From positions 408,934 through 472,933 of the forward strand of contig CP051238.1 in NCBI GenBank assembly GCA_017794925.1: a stretch of 64,000 bases of DNA, written 5' to 3'. A model generated the notes under the pieces. It did no database searches and was not told where the DNA came from. It saw nothing but the letters and a program-made list of their open reading frames with translations. The translations under genes were made by a program, and so were the position numbers. Positions 9,313 to 18,674 of this stretch are shown here, piece by piece; position 1 is the stretch's first letter, and every line of letters begins with the position of its first letter. This DNA comes from Aestuariibacter sp. GTDB taxonomy: Bacteria; Pseudomonadota; Gammaproteobacteria; Enterobacterales; Alteromonadaceae.

Positions 9313-10830
9313 ATGTACAGGGTACTCCAGCGACTCCTATTCTGCCTGATGTGCTGGCTGCCGCCCCACGCTCTAGCGACCTGTATTGTTGAAAAACCCG
9401 CCGGTCATGACATTGATTCTCCGATTCCATTGAATACAGGACTTATTGATATTCAGCTCCGCTGCAACCTGAATAGCCCGTTGGCGTTGAGCTTTCCTTT
9501 AGATATCGTCACCAATCCGAGAATATACACAACCTCCGACATCAATATAGTGCCACTAAGCAGTGCCAGAGCGGCCTACCTGCTGCCTGCCGGCGACTAT
9601 TCGTTTACGTTGACCGTGCATGCTGAGCGAGCCCGGTTTCTTAATCTGCAGCTTGAACCCATTGCCCAATTCCAGCAACAAAACAGTCTTCACTTACTCA
9701 CTATCAGCGGCTTTGCCGGCCTGTGTATTGCGCTGAGTTTGTATGTAGGCGTATTAGGCAGAAGCCTGCGCAACGAAGGTTTTTATGCATACAGTTCATA
9801 CATCCTCAGTGCGGGTTTCTTTTTTGTACTTCAGGAAGGCGTATTAAAAGTTCTGTTGCCACATGCAGCGTGGTTACACAGCATTAGCCTAAAGCTGGTA
9901 TTTGCAGGCTTAACGGTGTACACCGCGCAGCGCTTTATCAGCAAACTGCTTGAGTTCCAACTTATATTAAGGCGTTGGGAACATGCGTTAATACGCTATG
10001 CAGGTATTGTCATTTTGTTGCTCGGTGCATTGGCTGCACTCTTGCCTTCACCACTCAATCAATATGCAAGTCTGTTAATGGGCAGTTTAACCGTGGTGGC
10101 AATGGTTGCGATATCCATTGCGACGGTGTACGCCATTGTTCGCAAAATTCACTGCGCAGGTCTGGTGCTGGCAGCATTATTAATGCTACTAGCAGCCATG
10201 ATCTTCAGGGTGTATTTCCCGCATGTGAGCGAGTTTTTGCATCGCTACGCGCTTATTATTGCCGTGACCATCGAAGCTTTTTTACTGGCTGTTGCCGCAT
10301 CGGAAAAAGTAAAGCGCCTGCAGAAAGACAAGATTGCTGCCCATATGAACGCTGCCAGTGACACGCTTTGCCCAGTATTAAACCGGCGAGGCTGGGAGGA
10401 TGCAGCTAACCGCTTATTAAAACAACATCAGCGCGACGGTGGGTTTCTGGTGATGATGTTTATCGACATGAATGATTTCAAAAAAATCAACGACCAACAC
10501 GGCCATGTAGTCGGAGATAATGCACTGGTTATCATGGCTAAAATTCTCAACGCCCAATGCCGACCTCAGGATATTGTCGGCAGACTCGGTGGCGATGAGT
10601 TTGTGATCATGAGCCATTGCCACAGTCGTAACATTGGCGAAAGAATGATTGAACGCATAAAGCGACGTCTACTCTCGCTGGAGTTGCGTATTGGTGAGAT
10701 AACGCTGCCTGTTTCGGCAAGTGTGGGGGCACAAATCATAGACCTGCCCCACACTGATTTATCAACGTTGCTGCATCAAACAGACATGCTCATGTACGAG
10801 CAAAAACAACAGCAAAAAGTTATGGCTTGA
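9313..10830 (+). CDS. Membrane diguanylate cyclase (7TM-DISM type sensor with GGDEF)
   Basis: This 505-residue protein has a signal peptide (cleavage near ALA|TC), a periplasmic beta-rich region (about 25-115), seven hydrophobic helices (about 125-330) in the 7TMR-DISM arrangement, and a GGDEF domain (about 345-500). The active-site GGDEF is intact at residues 426-430 and is preceded by the substrate helix motif DMNDFKKINDQHGH, so it should make c-di-GMP from two GTP. The RxxD inhibitory site is not obvious. The 3' end overlaps the convergent CBM9-like gene by 11 bases. The periplasmic domain may bind a small ligand or carbohydrate. Confidence 0.88.
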   Translation: MYRVLQRLLFCLMCWLPPHALATCIVEKPAGHDIDSPIPLNTGLIDIQLRCNLNSPLALSFPLDIVTNPRIYTTSDINIVPLSSARAAYLLPAGDYSFTLTVHAERARFLNLQLEPIAQFQQQNSLHLLTISGFAGLCIALSLYVGVLGRSLRNEGFYAYSSYILSAGFFFVLQEGVLKVLLPHAAWLHSISLKLVFAGLTVYTAQRFISKLLEFQLILRRWEHALIRYAGIVILLLGALAALLPSPLNQYASLLMGSLTVVAMVAISIATVYAIVRKIHCAGLVLAALLMLLAAMIFRVYFPHVSEFLHRYALIIAVTIEAFLLAVAASEKVKRLQKDKIAAHMNAASDTLCPVLNRRGWEDAANRLLKQHQRDGGFLVMMFIDMNDFKKINDQHGHVVGDNALVIMAKILNAQCRPQDIVGRLGGDEFVIMSHCHSRNIGERMIERIKRRLLSLELRIGEITLPVSASVGAQIIDLPHTDLSTLLHQTDMLMYEQKQQQKVMA

Positions 10831-11632
10831 GCACAATTTTGCCGAATACTGATGCGTCGATATATCCGAGGTTCTTACTGCCATTTACTGCTTCCACGGC
10901 GTGTGATCCAACAAAATGCTCTCGCTCTGCGCTCCCATCATTATCACAGTACGCCAACATGAATCCAATGACTTGCTCAGCACTCAAAGCCAACGGTTCT
11001 CCTGGCGTTGCCTCTGTGAACGTATCGGGGAATATCTTAATACTCACTTCCCAGGTAACAGGGAAAGGCGCTTTGTCTGAACGGGTCCAGCGACTTTTTG
11101 CATGGTCGTTCAGAATCACGTAGTTTTGCGCTTCACCTTTGTCAGGCCCAATGTCCAGAACATTACCATCAAGTGCAATATGGTAAGCAAAGGCATTGTA
11201 ACTGGTTAAGTGGTTACCACCTGAGGCATCAGCATCGATAAAGATTTCCAGGCAATCATCGTCCCAGTATTTGTCTGTCGGATCGGGGTGATTGTCCCAC
11301 AAAATGTCGTCAATAATTTCCGCCATTAAGTACAACTGGTCGTTATCCCATAACAACTTATAGCGACCCGAAAAGTCTTCAGGTGCAGGCATTTCACCCA
11401 CCATTAGCTCTGTCATCGGCAGCCATTCAGCTTGCGCCCATGCGGCTTCACTCGCTACCCCATCAATAATAACCGGAGACGTCGCTTTAGACACTTCAAT
11501 GTCTTCTGCATACACATACGTGCTCGCCATTGCAGCAATTAGAGTGCTTTGCAGCACTCGCGTTGTGGTTGTTTTTACGATGTTACTCAACGTGCTCATT
11601 TTACTTGTGAAAGGAATTTTATTATTCAACAC
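10820..11632 (-). CDS. Exported CBM9-like carbohydrate-binding protein
   Basis: This 270-residue protein begins at a GTG with a GGAG just upstream; a TTG next door or an in-frame ATG at 11599 are alternatives. The signal peptide ends near YVYA|ED. The mature part fits the CBM9-like sugar-binding sandwich: PVIIDGVASEAAWAQAEW (residues about 53-70) is the usual opening of that fold, and DKYWDDDCLEIFIDADASGG (about 140-159) carries the acidic calcium/ligand loop. No catalytic domain is attached. Such proteins bind glycans or cytochrome partners in the periplasm. It is followed on the plus strand by the convergent diguanylate cyclase. Confidence 0.75.
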   Translation of the reverse strand: MLNNKIPFTSKMSTLSNIVKTTTTRVLQSTLIAAMASTYVYAEDIEVSKATSPVIIDGVASEAAWAQAEWLPMTELMVGEMPAPEDFSGRYKLLWDNDQLYLMAEIIDDILWDNHPDPTDKYWDDDCLEIFIDADASGGNHLTSYNAFAYHIALDGNVLDIGPDKGEAQNYVILNDHAKSRWTRSDKAPFPVTWEVSIKIFPDTFTEATPGEPLALSAEQVIGFMLAYCDNDGSAEREHFVGSHAVEAVNGSKNLGYIDASVFGKIVLKP

Positions 11633-11653
11633 CTGCTCCTACCGCTCTGGCCC

Positions 11654-11992
11654 TTACAGGGCATCCAAGCCTTTTTCACCGGTACGGATGCGAATCACTT
11701 TTTCCACGTCCGTAACAAAGATTTTCCCATCACCCACCTTACCGGTGCGAGCTGTGGAAATAATTGCCTCGCAAACCCGATCAAGCATATCGTCAGCAAT
11801 CACTATCTCGAGTCTCAATTTAGGTACATAATCAATGTCGTACTCGGCACCACGGTACAACTCGCTGTGTCCTTTTTGACGGCCAAAGCCATGAACCTCA
11901 CCAATTGTCAGTCCATTAATGCCAACCTGCGCCAGTGCCTCGCGCACTTCTTCTAATCGAAAGGGTTTGATAATTGCTGTGACTTTTTTCAT
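11654..11992 (-). CDS. Nitrogen regulatory protein P-II (GlnB/GlnK family)
   Basis: This 112-residue protein has all three P-II loops. The T-loop contains the uridylylation site Tyr51 in RGAEYDIDYVPK, the B-loop is TGKVGDGKIFV, and the C-loop is RIRTGEKG. P-II trimers sense 2-oxoglutarate and ATP/ADP and control glutamine synthetase, NtrB or AmtB. Asp54 in the T-loop leans to GlnB, but no amtB, glnA or ntr gene is nearby, so GlnB versus GlnK is left open. It lies upstream of the CBM9-like gene on the same strand, with a 21-base gap. Confidence 0.95.
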   Translation of the reverse strand: MKKVTAIIKPFRLEEVREALAQVGINGLTIGEVHGFGRQKGHSELYRGAEYDIDYVPKLRLEIVIADDMLDRVCEAIISTARTGKVGDGKIFVTDVEKVIRIRTGEKGLDAL

Positions 11993-12148
11993 AACCGAGT
12001 GATACTGGTACTAAATATGCTCAGTCTGTACTATTTATCACTGATTTACCAACGAATTTACCTTATCGGCACGTTCGGTGCTTGTGATTTATATTATTAA
12101 TCGCCATATCGCGATTATGAAAATAATCAATTTTGTTTGAGGATGATT

Positions 12149-12532
12149 ATGAACAAAGCGTTGTTATGTGCGGCAGGTTTCGTCGCCCTGTTGAGCGGTT
12201 GTACTACCTTACCCACCGAAAAAGAAATCGGCGAGGCGGATTACGGCAGTTACCCTACAGATTACGAATCCATTGTAAAAACTTACTATGGCTATCACCT
12301 TACTCACCCCGATTCGATTGACTATGCGGCCATTAGTAAACCTCGCCGGTATTGGTTGGGCAACGAACTGGACAATGTGTATTACGGTTACCTGGTATGT
12401 GCCACGGTTAATTATCGCAATATGGTGGGCAAAGATACTGGCTATAACTCACATGCTTTGCTCATTCATAATGGCCTGGTAGTTAAATACGTAGAAGACG
12501 GTGAGTGGTGGGGCAAACCCCTGTGTAAATAA
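12149..12532 (+). CDS. Small lipoprotein of unknown function
   Basis: Starting at ATG 12149 (GAGGATGATT upstream), the 127-residue product has a lipoprotein signal peptide with lipobox LLSGC, so lipidation is predicted at Cys17. The mature part is rich in Tyr and acidic residues (EADYGSYPTDYESIVKTYY), with a C-terminal domain ending GEWWGKPLCK. Two further cysteines (VCATV and the penultimate residue) could pair. It appears to be a single gene. No family name is certain. Confidence 0.7.
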   Translation: MNKALLCAAGFVALLSGCTTLPTEKEIGEADYGSYPTDYESIVKTYYGYHLTHPDSIDYAAISKPRRYWLGNELDNVYYGYLVCATVNYRNMVGKDTGYNSHALLIHNGLVVKYVEDGEWWGKPLCK

Positions 12533-12630
12533 ATACAGCCCATTCATCTAATTGCCCCGATTTAACAGTCTGATCATCGTGTTACTTGCAAGTCGGGGTG
12601 ACTGCCGTATGATAAGCTATTCTTCTGCAA

Positions 12631-13356
12631 ATGGACCAATTCAGCATGCGTTGTTGGGTTTTGCTATTAGTATTGTTGTCATGGGGAGCGCAAGGTGAAG
12701 ACGTCCTGCGATCCGCTGTGTCGACCAATTTCCCCGACGGTTTGCACACCCATTATCTGGCCTACATTGCCAACAAGCTGGGTGTAAAAAGCGAAGTAGC
12801 CACTATGCCGTATGCCAGAAGGTTACTCTCGGTTGATAATGGCACGCTGGATATTATGGTCGGGGTATCAAATACCGCCCCTATCGGCGAAAATACTGAC
12901 CGTATTGAGCCGGCTTATGAGTCACTTAGTGTGGCTATCTTTGTTTTGGCAGGCAATGAGTCCACAATCAGCTCCATTGATAGTTTTTATCAGTACAACA
13001 TCAGCGTTACCCGTAATTCCAGCCGACAAACGATCCTCCAGCATATTCCAGACAATCACATTATTCCTGCCGTATCGCTGGAACAAAAAATAGATCTTCT
13101 GCTGAAAGGCAGAATCGATTCATTTATGCATGTTAAGCAAAGTACGCTTACCACACTGATCACGCAGAATCTGTACACAAAAATTCGCCTGGCAGAGTTT
13201 CAGCCTCCCAAGGAATATGAACAACACATTGTGATTAACAAAAACTCCTGGCTCTATCAGCGTAAATACGAACTTGAACAAATCATTCGTGATGGCGTCG
13301 CCAAGGGCGACTTTGCCCATATTCGCTACCGGTTCTATAAGTCGGAAAACAAGTAA
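12631..13356 (+). CDS. Periplasmic solute-binding protein, family 3-like
   Basis: This 241-residue protein has a signal peptide (hydrophobic CWVLLLVLLSWGAQG, cleavage before EDV) and the two-lobed layout of SBP family 3: a first strand with AVSTNFPDG, the MPYARRLLSVDNGTLDIMVG segment, and a second lobe with ARG/His-containing strands. It is short, with no ABC permease or ATPase genes nearby, so a stand-alone sensing role is as likely as transport. The stop lies 20 bases from the 3' end of the convergent hybrid sensor gene. An alternative start at 12646 would keep the signal peptide. Confidence 0.72.
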   Translation: MDQFSMRCWVLLLVLLSWGAQGEDVLRSAVSTNFPDGLHTHYLAYIANKLGVKSEVATMPYARRLLSVDNGTLDIMVGVSNTAPIGENTDRIEPAYESLSVAIFVLAGNESTISSIDSFYQYNISVTRNSSRQTILQHIPDNHIIPAVSLEQKIDLLLKGRIDSFMHVKQSTLTTLITQNLYTKIRLAEFQPPKEYEQHIVINKNSWLYQRKYELEQIIRDGVAKGDFAHIRYRFYKSENK

Positions 13357-13376
13357 TCACTGGCATCGTTGGTTGT

Positions 13377-16300
13377 TTATGCTCCGTTGTCCTTTGCATT
13401 CGAACTAGCCTGACTAAATTCCATCTGTGTAGGTAAGCACCCGTATTCGGCTTTGAAGCAGCGGCTAAAATACCCCGGAGAGCCGAAACCCACCTCTAGC
13501 GCAATCTGCGTAACCTGCATACCATCCGCTAACATAGGTAAACACTTCTCCAATCGAAAACGCTTTAAGAACTGCGTAAAGTTGTCTGGCATCAATTTGG
13601 CCATCGTTCTATTCAATTGTCTTTCACTCATCGCCAGTGCAGATGCAGCGTCGCTTCGACTGAAACTCTCCTTTTGATAATTGCCTTCAACCACAGTTAA
13701 CAGACGCAAAATAAACGCTCTCTCCTTATCTGAGGGCGCTTCAGGAATAATGGATTTAACGTAATCAGATTGAATGTCTTTGAGGGCATTCTGTGGTGAT
13801 AGGGTGTGTTGCTGGCCAAGGGCAGAAATAGCCAACTGGTTTTCAATTCTGACTATTAATTCTTCTCTCTCCACAGGCTTGTTCAGATAATCATTAACCG
13901 TCGCCTTAAACGCTTCATTTCTGCTTGCTTTACCGGTTTCGGCTGTAAGCAATATAATGGGAATATCTTCAAACCCGTCTAATTCTCTCACCGCGCGTGT
14001 TAGCTCGATGCCGCTCATACCAGGCATTTTCAAATCCGATAAAATCAAGTCAGGCTTTAATACCACCAGCATGGCGAGCGCCTGTTCAGCGCTGTGTACG
14101 TCATAACACTTGAATTTGTCGCTTAACATGCCTGTAATATAATCAGCAGAAGGCTCGCTGTCGTCTACAACCAGCACCAACGGCAAGGTGCTCGCCCTGT
14201 ACTCAACAGCAGGTTCTGCTACCGCACAAGCTTTAGCGTTGTCGACATCAGCTTGAAACAGGCATTCCTTTTCCTTTTGTAAATCAGATTCCGAGCGCTT
14301 TACCGGTATATGTACTGTGCAAGTAGTACCTACAGACGGCTCACTGTGAATTTCCAGCCAACCATAATTCGCAAGCACTAATTCATTGACCAGGTTCAGG
14401 CCAATTCCCATGTGCGGCATACCGCGATTATTCGCACCTGCTTCAAATCTTTCTGCAAGCAGTTTCTGCTCTTCTGGTGTCAATCCAACACCGTTGTCGG
14501 AGACCGACAGATGTATCTGGCTTTCAGACTCAGATACCTGCACTTTAATAAAGCCGCCTTCTTGTGTGTAGGCAATCGCATTGTCTATCAGCTGATGAGT
14601 CATTTTTTCAACAGAATCCTCTATCAGCAACATGGGGTATTTAACCTTGCTGTCAAATGTCAGTACTTGTTGCTTAGACGTTGCCTTGGGGCGCATAGAC
14701 TCAATGACATACTGGACTGATTTAGTCACATCGTATTCAACCAACTCGTGTTGAGTGATCGAATCGACTCGCTCCACTTCTGTAAACTGTTCAACGATAG
14801 AACGAATCCGGCTGGTGTGCTGATACAGCGTATTAAGCGTTTCTTTTTCTTCCAGGTTGCTGGACTTCTGCTTCAGGTCTAACAATGGCCCCATCAGCAA
14901 CATCACCGGAGTTCTGAGTTCGTGGGCAAGATTGCGAAATAGCCGGTCTTTCTTCGCAAGTAATTCAGAGACAGAGTCATTCATTTCCTGTAAAGCAGAT
15001 TGCTTTTGCTTAATGATTTCTGACAACACCCTGTTCTTTTCTTCCGCATAGCGTTTGGCAAGATAAACAAAGCCCGCAACCAACATAATCCCAAGTAACA
15101 CATAGCAACATATGGCCTGCCAGGAAAGCCAAACGGGTCTGGCAATCTCTACTAAGAAGACCGACACCGGCTGTTCCGCTGCACTCTTTTTGTCTACCAC
15201 ACGAATTTCAAACTGAAATGCACCATAAGGTAATCCGGAATAAGTGATAGTGCCGTAATTTGTAGGCAACGTACTCCATTCATCATGAAATCCCGCCAAA
15301 CGGTATTCCAAATGCTGTAAATGTGCATATTGAAAATCAGATGATGCGAACGAAAAGGTAATTTCTTCAGGCGCTTTTTCGAACGCCGTTGCTAACGACG
15401 TCGTATCCAAAGTGACGAGCTCGCCTCGTTGAGTGCGAGTCTGAACGTCTACCACTCGCGCTCGTGACTCGTGCGCCCTTCTGCGCAGCACGTAACTGAG
15501 CATTTTTTGGGTATCGATGACATAGCTTAGCTGGTCACCCACCAGTAATAATTTGTTGTCATTTAAAGCCAGAATGCCCTGATAATTAAAATCGTTATCG
15601 ATGACACCATCGCTACTATCGAATTCAAACGAAAAGTCCTGATTAACCAGCATTAAGCCTTTGTTAGTCGCTAGCCAATGATTTCCGTCCTCGTCCAGAT
15701 GTGCATCACGGATAAAGCGTGGAATACCACTATTGGGAAAAGCTTCTGTCAGTGTCTCATCTGCAAGCGAAAATTGCTTAAGCCCAGATCCAGACGTACA
15801 CATATAAAGTAGTGCCGTTTGCGTATCCTTGTATAGGCAATAAACAAAGAGCCCTTGTAAGGCGTCGATTCTGTGCTTAACCCAAACACCCACGGTATCG
15901 CTTTCATACAATGTGTTATTTTTGTCGAGTAGAACGATTTTTTCATCACTATGTACCGTGATGTGCTTAATACCTTTGGGGGCATTAGCGTGCAGTTTTA
16001 CAATGCCTTCCTGAATAGTAACGAAACCAGCATGACTGCTTTTTTGGAAGTATAAATAGGTTTGGCCCTTGAGATTAAAGGAAAGCGGGGCTATTGACTG
16101 ACAATAGTTTTGCGGATCCTTTAACTTAGCTTTCTGTATTAGATTTGCGTTTTCGTAGTGATAGACAGAGCACGTTGAAGCATCAAACAGATCTCCTGTT
16201 GCCATGGTGACCGGCTCCGCATCAAAAGCTCCGCCCGACAACGCCGATAGTTTACCGGTCTCACCATTAAATAAGTGCCAGTTATCTGCAGTCTTTGCCA

Positions 16301-17378
16301 TATACTGATTAGGCCCTACTGGCGCTATTGCGTAGATATCTTTTCTGAAAGGAAAGTCTGATTCATGAACATAGTCCATCGCCAGATCTGCGGGGTTAAT
16401 ACTTGTTAGGCCGAGTTGTGTAGACGCGATTATTAACTCTCCGGAATTCAACTGATGAATTTCCTGTACAGCTCTTATTTGATCAAACCCAAACTTTGGC
16501 CTCGCAAATTGAGGCTCTACAAGGTTTTGCAAAACCGTATCCAGTCTGTAGAAACCTCCTGCTCCAACCCACAAATCACCGGACTTACTTATAAATATAC
16601 TTTCAACTTCTTGGTTACTGCCGTGCTTGTGCAATAGGGGATAAAAGACGGGTTGAGAATTTCCCAATTTATATACACCGCCAGTGCCACCAACATACAG
16701 TTCGTCATTGTACGCCTTCACATAAGTAATGCGTTTCAGAAGCGGTAGTTCAGATTCTCTGTTAATAGTATTTGTTATCCTTCCTGAGCTATCGAGGAAC
16801 AATAAATTATTACGCTCTGCAACAACTATCTCTCCATGAAAAGAATCCGCTATATATACGCCAGAAAAACTTTCGCCAGAATCGAGACTATCAATCACAA
16901 TTGTTTCGTTTGTCGATTTATTAACAATGGCGAGTCGATATATCGCAGCAACAACAATTAATTCATCATCAGTGGTTACCGACCATGCATATTTCGCTAC
17001 GATATCTGGCAACTTAAGCTCGGTGAAATTTGAGTTCCGAAAATCGTATTGATACACCCCGTGGCCGTATTCCGAAATCCAGAGTTTCTGATCTTTGTCT
17101 TTATGAATTTTTGAAATGTAACCAACACCCAATGGGCTGTTTAGGTTAGTAAAATGTTTGGAATAGTCACCCGCGACCTCGAAGAAACCATTCTCAGCGC
17201 CAACAAACAAAAGGCCGTCTATTGATTCTAGTCCGCGTATTATTCCTGTAGATTCACCAGAAATTTTATTCTTTCCAACCCACGCAGGCTCTACAGATAA
17301 CACTTTAGATACATGAACGATCCAAATTAAGACAATAAGTAAAAGTGTCCTGAATTTAACACTCCATGTCCCGAGCAT
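13377..17378 (-). CDS. Hybrid two-component system: sensor kinase, receiver and AraC DNA-binding domain in one protein
   Basis: This 1333-residue protein has an N-terminal signal/anchor (about 8-28), a long periplasmic region of beta-propeller-like repeats (about 30-660), a Y_Y_Y domain (about 680-745), one transmembrane helix (about 750-773), a HisKA domain with His819 in AHELRTP, an HATPase domain, a receiver with phosphorylatable Asp1115 in LILSDLKMPG, and a C-terminal AraC-type HTH (about 1225-1325). It should sense a periplasmic ligand and bind DNA directly. This architecture is best known from glycan-sensing regulators of Bacteroidetes. It diverges from a double-glycine peptide gene only 69 bases away. 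The start ATG has AAGGAGAG upstream. Confidence 0.93.
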   Translation of the reverse strand: MLGTWSVKFRTLLLIVLIWIVHVSKVLSVEPAWVGKNKISGESTGIIRGLESIDGLLFVGAENGFFEVAGDYSKHFTNLNSPLGVGYISKIHKDKDQKLWISEYGHGVYQYDFRNSNFTELKLPDIVAKYAWSVTTDDELIVVAAIYRLAIVNKSTNETIVIDSLDSGESFSGVYIADSFHGEIVVAERNNLLFLDSSGRITNTINRESELPLLKRITYVKAYNDELYVGGTGGVYKLGNSQPVFYPLLHKHGSNQEVESIFISKSGDLWVGAGGFYRLDTVLQNLVEPQFARPKFGFDQIRAVQEIHQLNSGELIIASTQLGLTSINPADLAMDYVHESDFPFRKDIYAIAPVGPNQYMAKTADNWHLFNGETGKLSALSGGAFDAEPVTMATGDLFDASTCSVYHYENANLIQKAKLKDPQNYCQSIAPLSFNLKGQTYLYFQKSSHAGFVTIQEGIVKLHANAPKGIKHITVHSDEKIVLLDKNNTLYESDTVGVWVKHRIDALQGLFVYCLYKDTQTALLYMCTSGSGLKQFSLADETLTEAFPNSGIPRFIRDAHLDEDGNHWLATNKGLMLVNQDFSFEFDSSDGVIDNDFNYQGILALNDNKLLLVGDQLSYVIDTQKMLSYVLRRRAHESRARVVDVQTRTQRGELVTLDTTSLATAFEKAPEEITFSFASSDFQYAHLQHLEYRLAGFHDEWSTLPTNYGTITYSGLPYGAFQFEIRVVDKKSAAEQPVSVFLVEIARPVWLSWQAICCYVLLGIMLVAGFVYLAKRYAEEKNRVLSEIIKQKQSALQEMNDSVSELLAKKDRLFRNLAHELRTPVMLLMGPLLDLKQKSSNLEEKETLNTLYQHTSRIRSIVEQFTEVERVDSITQHELVEYDVTKSVQYVIESMRPKATSKQQVLTFDSKVKYPMLLIEDSVEKMTHQLIDNAIAYTQEGGFIKVQVSESESQIHLSVSDNGVGLTPEEQKLLAERFEAGANNRGMPHMGIGLNLVNELVLANYGWLEIHSEPSVGTTCTVHIPVKRSESDLQKEKECLFQADVDNAKACAVAEPAVEYRASTLPLVLVVDDSEPSADYITGMLSDKFKCYDVHSAEQALAMLVVLKPDLILSDLKMPGMSGIELTRAVRELDGFEDIPIILLTAETGKASRNEAFKATVNDYLNKPVEREELIVRIENQLAISALGQQHTLSPQNALKDIQSDYVKSIIPEAPSDKERAFILRLLTVVEGNYQKESFSRSDAASALAMSERQLNRTMAKLMPDNFTQFLKRFRLEKCLPMLADGMQVTQIALEVGFGSPGYFSRCFKAEYGCLPTQMEFSQASSNAKDNGA

Positions 17379-17447
17379 CCATTTCTCTCCTTGAAATTTT
17401 CCCTAAAGTTGTACTTGCCTATTAACCCAATACACAAGGACTACAAG

Positions 17448-17612
17448 ATGAATATAGAGCAAAATTCAACCTACCGCGAGCTATCAGAAGAAGACTGTAC
17501 TATGGTTCAGGGAGGGGTTCAGGGGCATTCTTTATTGTTTGAGCTTGCAAACCTTGGCACTTTTAACCTCAACCCACTTGTTGAGCACGCAGAAAAGCCC
17601 GGAAACGAGTAA
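17448..17612 (+). CDS. Double-glycine leader peptide 3
   Basis: Starting at ATG 17448 (AAGGA 7 bases upstream), the 54-residue product has a leader ending YRELSEEDCTMVQGG: L at -12, E at -9 and -10, V at -4 and GG at -2/-1. The predicted mature peptide is 31 residues (start VQGHSLLFELANLG) and slightly acidic. It shares only the leader type with the two peptides at 1044-1405. It is transcribed away from the hybrid sensor/regulator, which may control it. An earlier in-frame start lacks a ribosome binding site. No exporter gene is in the window. Confidence 0.6.
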   Translation: MNIEQNSTYRELSEEDCTMVQGGVQGHSLLFELANLGTFNLNPLVEHAEKPGNE

Positions 17613-17747
17613 ATTACTGACTAGCCAAAACACCAGTTTGTAACGCAGCGTGAATACATTGCGTAGTTTGTATGGTGTTTTTTCTTATTACCATAAATCC
17701 AAATTAGTATTTACGATCAATAACATAATTAAAACTGTCATATCAGT

Positions 17748-17782
17748 GTCACCCCTCCGTCACCGCACTGTCGTCACCCCTC
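17748..17782 (+). promoter_or_regulatory. Repeated GTCACCCCTC motif and shared ACTGTCGTCAC element upstream of paralogue A
   Basis: GTCACCCCTC occurs at 17748-17757 and again at 17773-17782. Between them, ACTGTCGTCAC (17767-17777) recurs exactly at 19513-19523 upstream of paralogue B, at a similar distance from the start codon (86 and 97 bases). This suggests a common regulator. Confidence 0.4.
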
Positions 17783-17862
17783 ACCGACTAGCACTGCTTC
17801 AATAGGTCCCAACATATCGCACGCAATTGATTTGCGTAAATCATAGGTAAGAGGACAAAATT

Positions 17863-18294
17863 ATGGCAAGATTATCAACGGCTTCACAATCACAGCAGGC
17901 AACTATGGCTACCGCATCTTTTGTAAATGGATATTGGTTTTATTTTAATGATGGCGACACGGAAATCGCAGTGCATGGCTCAGCCTGGTCCGGTCGTGAA
18001 ACCGTTTATCTCAACGACAACCCTGTCTCAGATAAACGCGAACTATTGAAGTTTTCCAGTGACCATGCATTTACCCATAATGGCTACGAATACCGTGTTA
18101 ACTATCACCTGACTAATGTATTAACGGGCGCACTTGAGTGCACGCTGTACCGCGACGGTAAACTTTTTGCGTCGCAAACCAAAGGCATTCTGGGTAAATC
18201 CAGAGGGTCATGGCTGTTCATTTTAGGTATGTTCCTGGCGGGCTTAGGATTTGGCGCTGCCGCTGCCGCATTGGTTATGTATTTCGCCGCATAA
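17863..18294 (+). CDS. Paralogue A: 143-residue C-tail-anchored protein, unknown family
   Basis: The N-terminal part (about 20-112) is a predicted beta-sandwich with a SAWSGRETVYLND...VSDKREL core. The C-terminal 25 residues form a Gly/Ala-rich membrane helix (LFILGMFLAGLGFGAAAAA). Paralogue B at 19620-20051 has the same length, the same W-S-G-x-E, V-S-D-K-R, T-N-x-L-T-G and E-C-x-L-Y-R-D motifs, and the same layout. There is no signal peptide, so the soluble domain probably faces the cytoplasm as in tail-anchored proteins. The AGAGGACAAA ribosome binding site is also shared. The next gene, a membrane-anchored XRE protein, starts 10 bases later. Function unknown. Confidence 0.7.
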   Translation: MARLSTASQSQQATMATASFVNGYWFYFNDGDTEIAVHGSAWSGRETVYLNDNPVSDKRELLKFSSDHAFTHNGYEYRVNYHLTNVLTGALECTLYRDGKLFASQTKGILGKSRGSWLFILGMFLAGLGFGAAAAALVMYFAA

Positions 18295-18304
18295 GGAGAG
18301 TTCG

Positions 18305-18622
18305 GTGGAAATTAACGCATCGCATATTAAGGCGATTCGACAACAGCACCAATGGACGCAGCAACAGCTTGCCGATATGTGTGGTGTAAGCTTACGTACT
18401 ATTCAACGCGTAGAAAAAGAGGGTAACGCAGCTCAGGAAACCGTGATGAGTTTATGTGCGGTATTTGAGGTACCCAGAGACGAACTGTTGATTGTACCCA
18501 GAGTCGACGAATCGCAATGGCAAACCATCAAAGTAGGCAATCAGTTTATTATGATTGCCGCTGCAGGGATTGGCGGGTTGCTTGCTGGCGCCGGGATCAT
18601 GTACTGGATGATGGGTGGTTAA
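18305..18622 (+). CDS. Membrane-anchored XRE-family transcriptional regulator
   Basis: I take GTG 18305 as start because AAGGAG lies 7 bases upstream; a longer frame begins inside paralogue A without a ribosome binding site. The 105-residue product has an HTH_3 domain (about 5-60; TQQQLADMCGVSLRTIQRVE) and a C-terminal hydrophobic helix (FIMIAAAGIGGLLAGAGIMYWM). A DNA-binding domain tethered to the membrane by its tail is unusual and suggests response to a membrane partner, plausibly the tail-anchored paralogue encoded 10 bases upstream. The palindromes at 19471-19515 are possible binding sites. Both points are inference. Confidence 0.85.
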   Translation: MEINASHIKAIRQQHQWTQQQLADMCGVSLRTIQRVEKEGNAAQETVMSLCAVFEVPRDELLIVPRVDESQWQTIKVGNQFIMIAAAGIGGLLAGAGIMYWMMGG

Positions 18623-18674
18623 TTTGGTCATTCCTTACGTGTGGCTGCAATAAGCCCATGCTATCGAGGTCTGT

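Noticed and set aside
17391..17447. Longer start for the third double-glycine peptide
   Set aside because: The extension lacks a ribosome binding site, and the leader consensus fits the ATG at 17448.
18251..18304. Longer XRE frame beginning inside paralogue A
   Set aside because: The first 18 residues overlap another gene and lack a ribosome binding site; GTG 18305 has AAGGAG.
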